Part shown: piece by piece, positions 8,801-23,800 of the stretch | Position numbering within the stretch: position 1 is the stretch's first letter | Layout of the letters: each line of letters opens with the position of its first letter | Assembly (NCBI GenBank): GCA_965222975.1 | Contig: CBDCVJ010000086.1 | Span: forward strand, 248,001-312,000 | From: UBA6168 sp965222975 | Lineage (GTDB): Bacteria > Bacteroidota > Bacteroidia > Chitinophagales > Saprospiraceae | Direction of reading: 5' to 3' | Length of the DNA stretch: 64,000 nt | Translations under genes and position numbers: made by a program | The notes under the pieces: generated by a model | The model's database searches: none | What the model was told of the DNA's origin: nothing | Seen by the model: the letters and a program-made list of their open reading frames with translations, nothing else

Positions 8801-11800
8801 TGAAATATTTCCACATAAATCGAAAGCCGTGTAATTGATCTCATGCACGCCCATTGGCAGGTCCAAAATGAGATTGTTGGTATCGGGCCCACTAATTGGC
8901 CCAGTTATGATAACGGTATCGAGACCAGAGCAATCATCTTGAATGTCTATATAAGGCAGGACATAATACGATTCGCAACTGGTGCCGGTGGTGCTCACTG
9001 TTGCAGTTGGTGGGCAATCAACCTCTGGCCCAGTCATATCCAATATCTTGATAGATTGAATATGTTGGATTGGGTTGACTCCTGGTTCAAGTGGTAGACA
9101 CATATCTCTGACCGTCCAAGTCCTCAAAATCTCATAGCTGAAGCCTCCCTGGCAAATTTCCAAAATGACATCAGAATAACCGATTGAGAAGTTACAAACC
9201 GATCCGGGAATAATCGGTAAGCCGTCCAGTGTTGGGCGGCCACCTTCTTCATCAGGATATGGCAAGCTTGGATCTTCAGCAACGTCACTACAATCCAATG
9301 CAGTTCCTGAAACTTCATCCCGGTTCGCAGGGAATTCAACTTCACTAAGCGATGGCTTCTTGTAAGAAATCAGTTGCTCACAGGAAGATGCATTTCCTTC
9401 ACCATCGGTGAATGTCCAAGTCCTAACAATATCCAGTACAATGTTGTCACATCCATGATCGAAGTATTCATCTACATAGGTAATGGTCACTGTATCCTCA
9501 CAACTTAACAATTGAGGGATACCTGTTACAGATGAGTCAGAGGAAACATTGCAGTTGAGAACCAAGTCTGGGGCACATTCAATTTCAGGTGCCAATTTAT
9601 CCTCGATCAATATTTGTCCCCAGCAAGTGTTACCAGAGTCGGGATCGTAAACCATTACCACCAATGTTTCGCCAATGTATTCACTGGTAACAAGTGGGTT
9701 GTTTGGAATGGTTACGCCGTTTTGCTCCATTACTGTTATTTGGAAATCATCATAACAGCCATAGCCAGTGCCTTCCAAAATCATGTCCGCACCAATGAGG
9801 GCTTCACAACTGGCGTCCAAGGATACTTGTACCAGGTCGTTACAGGTAAGGCCTGAGTTGCTTGCAGGGTATTCAACTACTGTGATGTTAAATGAACAAG
9901 TAGCAAAATTACCTGCCTCGTCGGTCGCAGTATAAACTACTACGGTCGTTCCAATTGGTAAGAAAGTTCCACTCGGTGGTACAGACACCACATCGACCGG
10001 GCAGTTGTCAATGACAGTCGCCATGTGCTTAGGCTTGGCCTCACATTCTCCTGGGTCGAGGTTGATCGTGAGATCTGCTGGGCAGGTGATCACTGGAACG
10101 ATGTTGTCTTCAACTGTCACGGTAGCAGTGCAAGTTGAGGTGTTACCGCATGGATCGCTTACGGTCAACGTTACCACATTTTCGCCGAGGTCATCGCAAT
10201 CAAATTGCGATTCATCTACGGAAAGTGTCAAGTTGGCAAGGTCTGCACAATTATCTGAACTTCCTGCATTGATATCATTTGCGCTGATGATGACCATGCC
10301 ATTCATATCCAGTTCAACTGTAATGTCTTGGCAAATCACATCAGGAGCAGTTGTATCTTCAACAGTAATCGTCTGCACACCAGTGGTACTGTTACCACAT
10401 GGGTCACTTACTGTCCAGGTACGGGTGATAGTGTAATTGTAGTATTCACAAGTACTTGGGTCGTTGGACTGGGTGCTCACATCGTCAAATTCAATGGTGA
10501 GGAAACCAGTCGCAGCACAGTTGTCAGCAGCATCAGTGACCATAGTGGTCTGATCTTCATCGCATTCCAGCGTGATGTCAACAGGTACCGTAAAGGTTGG
10601 GGCAGTGGTGTCTTCCACATACACCTTCTGGGTGTAAGTGCGGGTATTGCCTGCCTCGTCTTCGATGGTCCAAATGCGCTGGATGAGATAGGTATAATGC
10701 CCACAAGTAGCAGGATCTGGATCCTGGTCACTTATTTCTTCAAAAGTAAATGTGATATCTTCAGGATCGGTGCAATTGTCATAAGCATGCATCATTGGCA
10801 TGAAAACAAATACTGCAGGGATAGCATCACATTCAACTGTTTCATCCAAAGGCATGGTGGTTGCAAATTCGGGCTTCTGTGTATCAACCACTTGAATGTC
10901 AAATTCACAAGTGATGGTATTGCCCGAGCCATCTTCAGCTTCGTAAATAACCGTCTGAGGTGAACCTACCAATACCGTAACGCCAGAGCTTGGCCCTCCT
11001 GTTTGAGTCACGACAAGCGGATCGCAATTATCCATTGCAACCGGATCCGGCCAATTAATTATGGCAGAACATTGGTCTGGATCATTTGCTACTGTAATGC
11101 CAGTAGGACAATTAACAAAGAATGGGTCAAGGTCATCTTCAATCTGAACAGTCACTGTACAAGTGGTGGTATTGCCAGATGGGTCGGTAGCAGTGATCAC
11201 AACATCTACCGAATTCCCACCCATGTTTCCAATGGATACCCCAGGAAGCGGATTTTGCGTCAAGGTAACTGAACCACAATTGTCATCTTCGTCTAGTATT
11301 CCGGTCAGAAGGTCGGGTACCAATCCATCACAACCAGGAATTAACATTGGGCTGGCTGGACAAGTAAATGTTGGCGCAATGTTATCAACTACCATCACTA
11401 CTGCTTGGCAAATGGCTTGATTTCCTGCTTCATCTTCCACTAATAGCACAACCATATTTGGACCAAGCTCAGCGCAAGTGAAGTCGCCGTTTGTAATGCT
11501 GATATCCAAATCAGCCGGATCAGTACAATTGTCCGTACTACCACCATCTACATCAGCGGCTACGATACTTACCTCACCGTCTGCATCCAATTCAACTACA
11601 ATGTCTTTACAAACTGCATTTGGTATTTGTTCGTCAGCCACTGTTACATTGAAGTCACAAGTAACCGTATTGCCATTGCCATCATCCGCAGTGTATTGAA
11701 TCGCCGTTGTGCCAACTGGGAAGAAATCGCCAGAAGACAACCCACTGCCATCAGTTTGCGAGATGACAATATTACCAATAGGTGTACAGTTGTCACTGGC

Positions 11801-14800
11801 GAGTGGTGGCGTCCAATTCACATCTGCACCACACAGATCAGGATCGTTGTTAACAATAATATCAGCAGGACATGTAATGAATGCCAAGCTGTTATCATCA
11901 TCAATGATAATTGTGAAGGTCTCAACATCGGTACAACCATTCACTGTGCCTGTTACCGTAACGGTGGCCATGATCGGATAATCCGCAGGATCAACTGCAA
12001 TTGTCGTAGTAAAACTTGGGATGTATGGCGTCAACCCAGTGGTGTTTCCATCAACCAAGCCAACTGCTGCACCACCCGTCCATGAGTAAGTCGCATTTGG
12101 AAGCGGAGGAAGAGAGGAGATCAAAATGTTGTCAACTGTAACACCAGGGCATAGTGTGCCTAAATCATTGAAATCATCCATATCAAATGACTGACCCTGA
12201 CCGATCACAAGAGCTACTTCTTTGCTGCATCCATTCGCATCTGTTACCGTGACGGAATGTGGCCCTGCGGGGAGATTTGTAGCAGTGAAGCCTGTCTGAC
12301 CACCAGCACTTGCAGACCACAAATAGCTGTAAGGTGTAGTGCCTCCTGTTGCATTTACTGTGGCAGAACCATCGTTCGCACCATTGCAGGTTTCATCAGT
12401 TTGGCTGATGAGTTCTGCCAGTAGTTCGGTCGGTTGGTCAACAACTGTAGTTGCTACCGCTTCACAGTCGTTGTCATCTGTTACTCTTAGCAAGTAAGTA
12501 CCAGCAGCCAAACCAGAGGCCGTTGCGGTATTTGGTCCAGTCTTTACTAATGGTAAATCAAAAGTATAAGGTCCAACTCCACCAATAACAGAAACTTCGA
12601 TCGTACCATCATCAAATTCATTGCATGTTTCGTTCGTCACATTTTCAATGATCAATTCAAGGCCCGATGGGTCACTGATCGTTACAGCAGCCACAGCAGT
12701 ACAACCATTATCATCAGTAATGGTCACATTGTAACCCCCTGCTGATAAGCCAGTTGCTGTCTGAGAGGTTTGACCATTGCTCCAAGCATAAGTGTAGCCT
12801 GGTGTGCCTCCTGCGCCATTGGCTTTGGCTGATCCAGTTTCATTGCCCGAACAGTCAGCATCCACTACATCTGATATGCTTGCGGTCAACAAGGTGGGTT
12901 GCGTAATTTCAATGTCATCAATAACGTCTTTACACCCATTTGCATCTATGACCTCAACTTTGTAAATGCCAGCTCCAATATGCTGCGCATCTTGAGCGTC
13001 ATCAATCGGATCGGGGTTAGTACCTGACCACTTATAAGTAAATGGCCCAGTACCACCTGATTGGGAAATGAAAATGTAACCGTCGCTGCCTCCATAGCAA
13101 GAGACATTGATGGTGGAACTCAGGTTCAATTCTAGTTCATCAGGTTCCTCAATCGTAACTTCAGCAGTAGCCTCACAGCCATTTGCATCCGTTACAGTAA
13201 CCGTGTGCGTACCAGGTGTCAATCCAGTAGCAGTGGCAGAGGTTGAGCCATTGTCCCATTCATAAGTGTAAGGTGTCGTACCTCCAGTAGCATTCACGGT
13301 AGCTGTGCCATCGTCTTCGTCCTCACAGGAAACACCTTCATGGTCAATGATCTCAGCTATCAGCAAGGTAGGTTCATCTACTGTTGCTGTGGCCATTGCA
13401 ACACAACCATTGAAATCCGTTACCATGAACAAGTAGGTTCCAGCTACCAATCCGTCAGCTGTTGCAGTGGATGGGTTCGTGGCAGAAAGTGGTAAGGTGA
13501 AGTTATATGGTGGTGTGCCTCCAATCACAGAAACATCAACCGAGCCGTCATCATAGCCATTACAAGTTGCATCCGAAATGTTCTCTATTTTCAAAACAAG
13601 AAGATTCGGGTCGCTGATGGTTACTGCGGCAACAGCAGTACAGCCATTGGCATCGGTGATGGTCACGTTGTAACCACCAGCCGTCAGGCCAGTTGCAGTT
13701 TGTGTTGTTTGGCCATTGCTCCAGGCATAAGTGTAATCCGGTGTGCCACCAGTTCCATTTGCAGTTGCTGAACCCGTTTCATTACCAGCACAGTCGGCAT
13801 CAACAATACCTGAGATGCTTGCCGTGAGCAGGGTAGGCTCATTGATTACAATAGGACCGAGGCTGGCAACGCAGCCGTTTGCATCGATAACGTCTAAGTT
13901 ATAAGTGCCTGCACCGATGTTTTGGGCATCTTCTGCATTGTCTACTGGTTCTGGATTAGTGCCGGTCCATACATAGTTGAAAGGCCCAGTACCTCCAGTC
14001 GTTTCGACGAAAATAAATCCATCATTTCCGCCATTGCATGAAACGTCTGTTTTGAAATCCAATGCCAGTTCCAGTTTGTCTGGTTCTCCTATTATAACTT
14101 CTGCTGTAGCTTCGCAATCATTAGCATCTTTCACCGTGACCATGTGCGTACCAGGTGTTAAGCCAGTAGCGAGCGCTGAAGTTGAACCATTGTCCCAACT
14201 ATAGGTATAAGGCGTCGTTCCACCAGTGGCGTTCACCACTGCAGTACCGTCGTCCTCGCCTTCACAAGTTACATCTGTATGGGCAACGATTTCAGCAATC
14301 AAAAGTGTTGGTTCATCAACGGTAGCAGTGGCCATTGCTTGACAGCCATTGTCATCTGTTACCATGAATAGGTAAGTTCCTGCTGTCAATCCATTTGCGG
14401 TAGCGATAGTTGCACCCGTTAACGAAAGTGGTTGCGTAAAGACGTATGGTGGCGTGCCTCCGATAACGGACACATCAACAGCACCATCATCTTCTCCATA
14501 ACAACTAACATCAGTGATATCTTCTATTTTCAAAACAAGTAGGTTCGGGTCGCTGATGGTCACGGCAGCAACTGCTGTGCAGCCGTTGTCATCGGTGATG
14601 GTCACCGTGTAACCACCTGCCGCTAAACCAGTAGCCGTTTGAGTGGTTTGGCCGTTGCTCCAGCGATAAGTATATTCTGTTCCTGGAATTGGCGTACCGC
14701 CATTCCCATTTGCTTTAGCTGAACCAGTTTCATTTCCTGCACAATCGGCTTCAACGATATCTGAAATACTGGCAGTAAGGAGGGGTGGTTCAGTAATCTC

Positions 14801-17800
14801 AATTGGACCCAGATCGTCCTTACAGCCATTCGCATCTATTACCCTTAAATAGTAAATGCCTGCACCGATGTTTTGTGCATCCTGTGCATCGTCGATCGGA
14901 TCAGGGTCGGTACCTGACCACTTGTAAGTGAATGGGCCAGTACCGCCAGATGTGGACACGAAGATATACCCGTCGCTACCTCCGTAGCAGGATACATCTA
15001 TTTTATAGGATAAGTTTAGTTTTAACTCGTCCGGCTCTTCGATTATCACCTCAGCGGTGGCCTCACAACGATGGTCATCCGTCACTGTAACAGTGTGAAC
15101 ACCTGGACTTAAGCCTGTTGCTGTGGCCGTTGTAGCGCCATTGTCCCATTCATAGGTATAAGGAGTCGTTCCACCTGTTGCATTCACAGTTGCTGTGCCA
15201 TCGTCTTCATCTTCGCAAGTGACGTCTGTATGGCTGATAATTTCTGCAATCAACAAGGTAGGTTCATCGACAGTGGCAGTGGCCATTGCAACACAGCCAT
15301 TGGCATCCGTCACCATTAATAAGTAAGTACCTGCTCGCAAGTCATCAGCTTCAGCGGTATTTGGTCCAGTTGCCTCAAGGGGAGATGAGAAGTCGTAAGG
15401 AGGGGTTCCCCCGATAACTGAGACCTCAATTTCTCCACTTTCATAATCATCACAACGGGCATCTTCAATATCCTCTATTTTCAAAACAAGCTGGTTCGGG
15501 TCGCTGATGGTCACTGCAGCCACAGCCGTACAGCCATTGTCGTCAGTAACGGTCACGGTGTAACCACCGGCATGAAGACCTGTCGCAGTTCGGCTGGTCT
15601 GGCCATTGCTCCATAAGTAGGTATAACCAGGAGTGCCGCCATGACCATTGGCTTTGGCAGAACCAGTCTCATTACCAGCGCAGTCAGCATCCTCAACATC
15701 GGAAATGCTGGCCGTAAGCAGTGGAGGTTCGGTGACTTCGATTGGGCCTATGTCATCAACGCAGCCATTTGCATCCATAACCCACAGGGTATAGAACCCT
15801 GCACCAATGTTCTGGGCATCCTGCCCATTGTCGATTGGTTCTGGATCGGTGCCTTCCCATTTGTAATTAAATGGACCAGTACCTCCATCGAGTGATATGT
15901 ATATGAAACCATCCCTACCTCCGTGACAGGATACATGTATTACATCATGCAAATTGAGGCGCAGTTCTTCCGGCTCTCCTATTTCTACTTCAGCCGTGGC
16001 CTCGCAGTCATTGGCATCTTTTACAATAACAGTATGAGTGCCTGGGTCGAGCATAGATGCAGTTGCAGTTGTTTCTCCATTATCCCACAAGTAGGTATAA
16101 GGTGTAGTTCCGCCCGTTGCATTTACGGTGGCGGTACCATCTTCTTCACCTTCACAAGAGACATCTGTGTGGTGGATGATTTCTGCAATCAATAGCGTTG
16201 GTTCATCAACAGTCGCTGTGGCCATTGCCACACAATCATTGTCATCAGTGACCATAAATAAGTAAGTACCTGCTGTGAGGCCAGAGGCTGTAGCAGTTGT
16301 TGGGGAAGTCATTGACAATGGAGATGCAAAAGTATAAGGAGGCGTTCCGCCAATTACGGAGACTTCTACTATTCCATCGTCTTCACCATTGCAAGACACA
16401 TCTGTTATGTCCTCAATTTTTAAAACAAGAAGGTTTGGATCACTAATGAATACTGCTGCAACAGCAGTGCAGCCATTTGCGTCAGTAGCTGTTACAGTGT
16501 AGCCGCCTGCATGCAGTCCAGTGGCATTTGGACCTGTCTGGCCGTTGCTCCATGCATAAGTGTAGCCACTACCTGGCGTACCACCATTGGCTTCTGCCGT
16601 AGCGGAACCTGTTTCATTGCCAGCGCAGTCTGCATCTGTCCATGTAGGTATGGAAACTGTTAGAAGAGGCGGCTCCTCGATCTCAATTGGGCCAAGTGTG
16701 GCTTCACAACCATTGGCATCTGTTACCTTCAACAGGTATGTACCTGCTCCTAAGTTTTGAGCGTCCTCTGCATCGTCAATAGGGACTGGCGTTGTTCCAG
16801 ACCAATCATAGGTGAAAGGCCCTGTACCGCCCATCGTATGTACATAAATATACCCATCACTACCGTCTTTACAAGATACATCGATCTTATTTTGTAGTAA
16901 TAATTTCAATTCATCTGGCTCAGCAATATTGACTGTTGCAGTAGCTATACAATTTTTTGCATCTGTAACTGTAACAATGTGGTTGCCAGGTGGAAGATTG
17001 ATGGCTGTGGCAGTCATTTGTCCGCCAGCACTTGCCGACCACAAGTAGGTATAAGGAGTGGTACCTCCAGTTGCATTCACAGTAGCAGTTCCATCGTCAT
17101 CGCCATGACATAAAATGTCAGTTTTGTGGATCATTTCTGCAATCAGTAAAGTTGGCTGATCGACAGTTGCAGTTGCCATAGCTGTACATCCTTTAGCATC
17201 TGTCACCATAAATTGGTAGGTGCCTGCTGCTAAGTTAGAAGCCGTTGCTGTTGTAAGCGCAGTTGGACCTGTGGGTGACAGAGGTGCGGAGAAGGTGTAC
17301 GGACTTGTTCCTCCAATCACTGAAACAGTCACACTGCCATCGTTATTTTGGAAACAAGTCTCATCTATAATGTCATCAATTTTCAAAATCAGCAACGTCG
17401 GATCTGTGATAGTTACTGCTACAACAACTGAACAGCCATTAGCATCTGTTACTGTCACATTGTAACCACCTGCTGCGAGGCCAGTAGCCGTTTGTGTATT
17501 TTGGCCATTGCTCCAAGCATAAGAATAGGGTGGTAGACCATTTATTCCATTTGCTGTGGCAGAACCATTATCACCTCCGGCGCAATCTGCATTTTCAACA
17601 TCTGTGATATTGGCAGAAAGGTCGTCGGTAGTAATAGTGAATGTAACAGGATCGCTTTCGCAACCATCAAGAGTTGCTGTAACGGTCACTGTAGCTGTTC
17701 CTCCATTACCTGTAAGTGACATAGAAGTAATCAGAGGATCAGCACCACTTTCAATTCCATCATCTGTTGCATCATCAATAATATCATCAGGATCATCTGT

Positions 17801-20800
17801 GACTTCCCAGTTGAATACAGTGCCTGCATTAGGTGGTATGCTTGATAAAATAATAGCTGGTACCAAATCACCATCTTCTGGTGAACAGATCGGGCCTACA
17901 TTTGGTATCGCTACTACCACTGGTACTGGTTTAACAGTTATGGTAACCTCATCTGTATCAGTACATCCTTCACTATCAGTCACTGTCAATGTGTAAACCG
18001 TAGTCACTGTAGGTGATGCAGTTGGGTTGGCTATATTGGTAGCACTCAATCCAGTAGATGGACTCCATGAATAGAAATACATTGGCGTTCCACCACTGGC
18101 AGATCCATTTAACATGGTGCTTTCTCCAGCACAAATCGCTTCGTCGTCTCCTGCATTGGCAGTGACTGCTGGATTTACCGTCACAGGGTAATCGCAAGTG
18201 CTGGAACAACCTTCTGCATCTGTCACTACAAGTGTCAATGTGTAAACACCACCTGCTGCATCTGCATCTACAGTTACAGTTTGATCATGCGTGCCACTGG
18301 TAATAGTTCCTGCTCCAACTATGGACCAATCGTAGAAGACGTTGCCGCCTGGGCCGAAATAGAGATTGCCAGATGTTCCTCCACACAATTCATTTGGTCC
18401 TACAATATTGCAGACTGGATTTGGATTTACCTCAACCACTTTTGTACAAGTGCTTGTACAGCCATCTGCATCAATAATTGTCAACGTCAACGTAAATGCG
18501 CCAGGACCAGTAGCAGTCACATTGACCGATTGGTTCGTATTAACGCCAACAATACTACCGTCTCCAATGATGCTCCAATCATAAGAACTCATGCCAGCTG
18601 GACCAGTGTAAATGTTGTTTGTTGATCCATCGCAAACATCATCATCGCCTTCGATGATGCACATTGGATTTGGATCTACGGTTACTGTTTTTGAACAGGT
18701 ACTTGAGCATTCGTTTGAATTAGTTATCGTCAATGTCAGGGTGAAATTACCTAAGCCAGTAGCAGTTACTTCTACAGTTTGGTTGCTCGTTGATCCTACG
18801 ATCATTCCATTTCCTATAATACTCCAACTGTATATACTCATGTTATCTGGACCGGTGTAGGTATTACCAGAAGTACCATTGCAGACGGAATCTTCGCCAT
18901 CTATTTCACAAACTGGAAGTGCATTTACAGTAACAGTAACATCATCATTATCTGTACAGCCATTCACATCTGTAACTACAACCGTATAATCACCATCTGC
19001 GGCAGAAGTTGCCAATCTCGTTGGATGAGAATCAGATGATGCAAAACCGTTTGGCCCAGTCCAGCTGTAAGTAAATGGTGCAGTGCCACTTGTAACAGAA
19101 GAGCTTAGTTGGATCAAGTCACCTTCGCATACAGCAAAATCATTACCTGCTGAAACATCTGGGTTTGGATTCGAACCAACGGTTATTGCTTTAGTATCGG
19201 AACAACCGTTGCCATCCGTTACGATAACAGTATAAGTATCAGGTGCAAGGTTCGCCCTGTTTTTATCATTATCCGTGCCTGGCATATCTGCCCAGTCATA
19301 GTTATAATTTGGATCACCACCTACAACTGTCAAAGTAATGGAACCATCGTTTTCGCCATCACAAGATTCATCTTCAACCGCATACAGCAATTGAGGGCCA
19401 GATTTAACAACCAATTGGATTGGCGCTACAGCGAAACATCCACTGGCATTGGTAACTCTTGCAAAGACTATTTTTGATGTAGAAACAAAATCTGTTTCAT
19501 TTATAATATCTGGTGTACCTGCAATTGCAGCCTCAACTGAAACATGATAGGTAACATCTACTCCTATTTGTCCTCCTATTATTGTTCCTTCCGCATTGGT
19601 CAAATCGAATGTACCTAATTCACCTTGCGGGCTGTCAGAACAAACCATCAGCATTTCAGAAAAAGCATCAACAGGGTTTTCAACAGTTACTGTGAAACAA
19701 CAAGTTGTAGATAACCTGCCGTTGCCATCGGGATCATTTTCCTCTGTCACTGTGTAGCAAACGGTACTTGTTCCAACATTGAAGTTTACATTGTTGACAT
19801 CTCCGTTCCCACTCGCTGTCGTTGCACCACTCACTGTATGGCTTAAGATTGGGTTTTCACAATTATCATCAGTGTTAAGTGGAGCCAAACCAGTTGCATC
19901 CCAAGTGCAACCATTGTTATTTGCATCCACTGTCACATTTGCTGGGCAAGTAATGGTGGGCGCTTCATTATCCATGACCATGATTTGGAAAGAACATATA
20001 GCTTGGTTGCCATTGCCATCGTCAGCTGTATAAACGATAGTAACAGGCGTACCTGCTGGAATGTCATCTCCAGGTTGGTAATATTCTACTGGAGGGCCAG
20101 CATCCTTTACAGGATTACTGATATGAGAAACAGTAATTGGTCCGCCGCTAGTGCAATCATCTATAGCTGTTGGGTGCGTCCAATCTACTTCGGCGCTGCA
20201 CAATCCTGGATCATTTGGCTTCATGATCGGTGTGGCTGGGCAGTTGACGAAATGGAGACCATTAGCATCTGAAGCGAACACTAAGAAGGTTACAGGGTCG
20301 CCCACACATGATCCTAAAGTTGGGGTGACAGTAACTACCGCTACACCTTCATTACCAGATAACAACATTGAAGTAATCAATGGATCAGCACCAGTCTCAG
20401 TGCCACTATCGAAGCCATCATCAATGATGTCATCTGGGTCATTGGTAACTTCCCAGTCAAATTCAGTGTTTGCATCTGGTGGGATGCTTGCCAATACGAT
20501 GGCCGGAACAAAGTCGCCGGTACTTGGACAGAGCGGCCCCACATTCGGAATGGCAATGACAATTGGTACTGGATTTACAGTTACAGTCATCTGGTCACTA
20601 TCACTACAACCTTCATCGTCGGAGACTACTACTGTGTATTCAGTCGTAGTGGTTGGGCTTGCGGTTGGATTGGCAATGGTTGGATCATCTAGGCCTGTGG
20701 TTGGTGTCCAAGCATAAGTTAAGGGGCTTGTTCCTCCACTTCCTGTTGGGCTGCCTCCAATTTGGACGTCATCGCCTTCACAAATGGACTCATCTCCTCC

Positions 20801-23800
20801 TGCACTGGCAGTTGGATTGGGAGTAACATCCACCTCATACATACAAGTACTTTCACACCCAAGGATATCTATAGTTGTAAGGGTAAGCTCAAATGTGCCC
20901 GCTGTTGTAGCATCTACTATAACAGTCTGCATATTGGAGGCACCTACTATTGATCCATTTCCAGAGATGCTCCAATCATAAAATACATTACCACCTGGGC
21001 CAAAGTATGCATTGCCCATTGAGCCCTCACATACTGAATCGTCACCAGTAATGTCACAAGTTGTATTAGATCCAACTGTTACCGTTTTGGTACAGGTACT
21101 TTCACAACCCTCTCCATCAACAACCGTCAATGTCAGGGTGAATGTGCCTGCCGTCGTGGCAGTAACGCTTACCGTAGGGTCATCATCGTCTCCTACAATA
21201 GTTCCATTGTCAGCGATGCTCCATAGGTAAGAAGCCATGCCAACAGGCCCGGTGTAAATATTCCCAGTAGAGCCATCACATACTTCGTCGTCACCTTCAA
21301 TCATGCAAAGTGGGTTATCATTTACAACAACTGTTTTGGTACAAGTTGAAGAGCAGCCGTTTTCTGTGATAGTTAAAATCAAAGTGAAGTTGCCTTCACC
21401 ATTTGCAGAAACATCAACCGAAGAACCATTTGTTGCACCAGGGATCGTTCCATTTCCAATTATACTCCAATCATAGTCAGCACCTGCAATTACAGGGGCA
21501 TCATAAGTGTTGCCTGTTGAACCATCACAAATTTCATCGTCACCATCAATGTCGCATGCTGGATTAGCATTTACAACTACAGTGGTTGTTGAGCTACCAG
21601 TGCAACCATTTACATCAGTTACTATAACCGTATAAGGACCAGCTGCAGCGCCAGTTGCTATCAACGAAGGATCAGCATTTGCGGATGCAAAACCATTTGG
21701 TCCTGTCCATGCATAACTATAAGGTGCTGTTCCTCCCGAAGGACTTGCAGTCAATAGAATTGGGCTTCCCATGCAAACGGGGCTATTGCTTGCTGCCGTT
21801 ACAGTGGGAGGATTATTTGTACCAACATCAATGGTAGCCATATCTGAACAGCCATTAACATCAGTTGCAGTTACCATGTAAGTACCATCATCCAATCCAG
21901 TCCTGTTCTGTGGCTCTGCTGGTGGAGGTGGGCCTAAATCTCCCCAGTTGAAAGTATAAGGTGCATTACCACCAATTATTGTTAAAGAAATGGCTCCATC
22001 CATTGCCCCTCCCATGGCGCTTTCACAAGATTCATCTTCTACGGCATATAAAATCTGTGGACCTGATTTTACTAACAATTGTACTGGGGCAACTGCAAAA
22101 CAGCCATTGACATCGGATACTCTCGCATATATTGTTCTGCTAATAGAAGTCAAATTGGCTGGCATAGGGATAAGAGGGAAACCATTTTGCGCAGCTACGA
22201 ATGTCGGATAGTAAGTAACGATCGTGCCCGGCTGGAGGCCTCTAACTTGTATATTGGCAGCAAACAAATTGAATGTACCTGAATTGCCCTGAGGGTTGTT
22301 AGAGCAGACCATCAGCATACCTGGGTTTGCAAAAACAGGGTTGATGACTGTTACATCAAAACAGCAAGTTGTTGATAAGAGGCCGTTGCCACCTGGATCA
22401 GCTGCTTCTGTCAAAGTGTAGCATACGGTACTTGTACCAATATTGAAGTTTACACTATTGGCATTTCCATTCCCACTTGCAGTTGTTGCGCCATAAACTT
22501 CATGAGTTAAGACTGTATTTTCACAATTATCATTACTTGTAACCCCTAGTCCCATGGCATTCCAAGTACAGCCACTACTGTTTGCTTCAACTGTCATGCT
22601 TGGAGGGCATTCGAGGGTTGGTGCTTCAGTGTCCATTACCATCACATCAAATATACAAGTAGCGGTGTTACCATTACCATCCATTGCTGTGTAAGTAATA
22701 GTAGTGGTACCTCTTGGGAATTCATCACCTGGGCCATATGGAATATTATTCATCGGATCCCTTAAAGGATTACTGGTATGCGTAACGCTGATGCTTCCAC
22801 CGGGAGTACAATCATCAATAGCCGTCGGTGGAGTCCAAGTTACTGCTGCACTGCATTCTCCTAAATCATTCGGTTTCATTATCGAAGGATTTGGACAGTT
22901 TACAAAATGCAATCCATTAGCATCATCTACTATGATGTCAAATGTTACGGCGGCACTTGTACAACCATTCAAAGTTGCCGTAACAGTTACTGTAGCTGTT
23001 CCTTCATTACCTGTCAATGTAAGGCCAGAAACCGTTGGACTAAGACCTGTGTCGCTGTCAGTTTCTGCACCCATTACTACATTACTTGGATCATTAGTAG
23101 TCCAATTAAATACTGTTCCTGAATTAGGAGGAATGCTTGAAAGTAAAACATCGGGAACCATGTCCCCAGCATTTGGGCAAAGCGTGCCAACATCGGGAAT
23201 TGGTGTGACGACTGGAACAGGTTTTACTGTGACCGTTACATCATCACTGTCCGAGCAGCCTGTTGTTCCATTTGTCATCACCACTGTGTAAGTAGTAGTA
23301 ATAGATGGGCTTGCTGTTGGATTTGCAATGGTAGGGTCGCTTAGGCCTGTAGTTGGCGTCCATGCATAGGTGAATCCCCCCACAGGGGCAACACCAATGA
23401 CTGTATTTTGGCCTTCACAGATTTCTACGTTAGCTCCTGCATTGGCAACAGGGTTAGGCGTTACATCAATATCTTCAGTGCAAGTGGAAGTACATCCATT
23501 TGCATCAGTAACTATAAGTTGTAAAGTGAAACTGCCAACACCAGTGGCATTTACTGATACCGTTTGCATATTGGCTGCACCCATGATGGTGGCATTACCA
23601 CCCCCAAGAATGCTCCATGCGTAAAATACGCCACCACCTGGGCCAGTGTATGCATTATTCATTGAACTGGCGCATACGGAAGCAGGGCCATTGATAGTAC
23701 AAGTAGGATTGGCATTTACCTGAACGGTTTTAGTGCATGTGCTGGAACATCCGTTGCCATCTGTGATAGTCAACGTAAGAGTAAAATCACCAGTGCCTGC

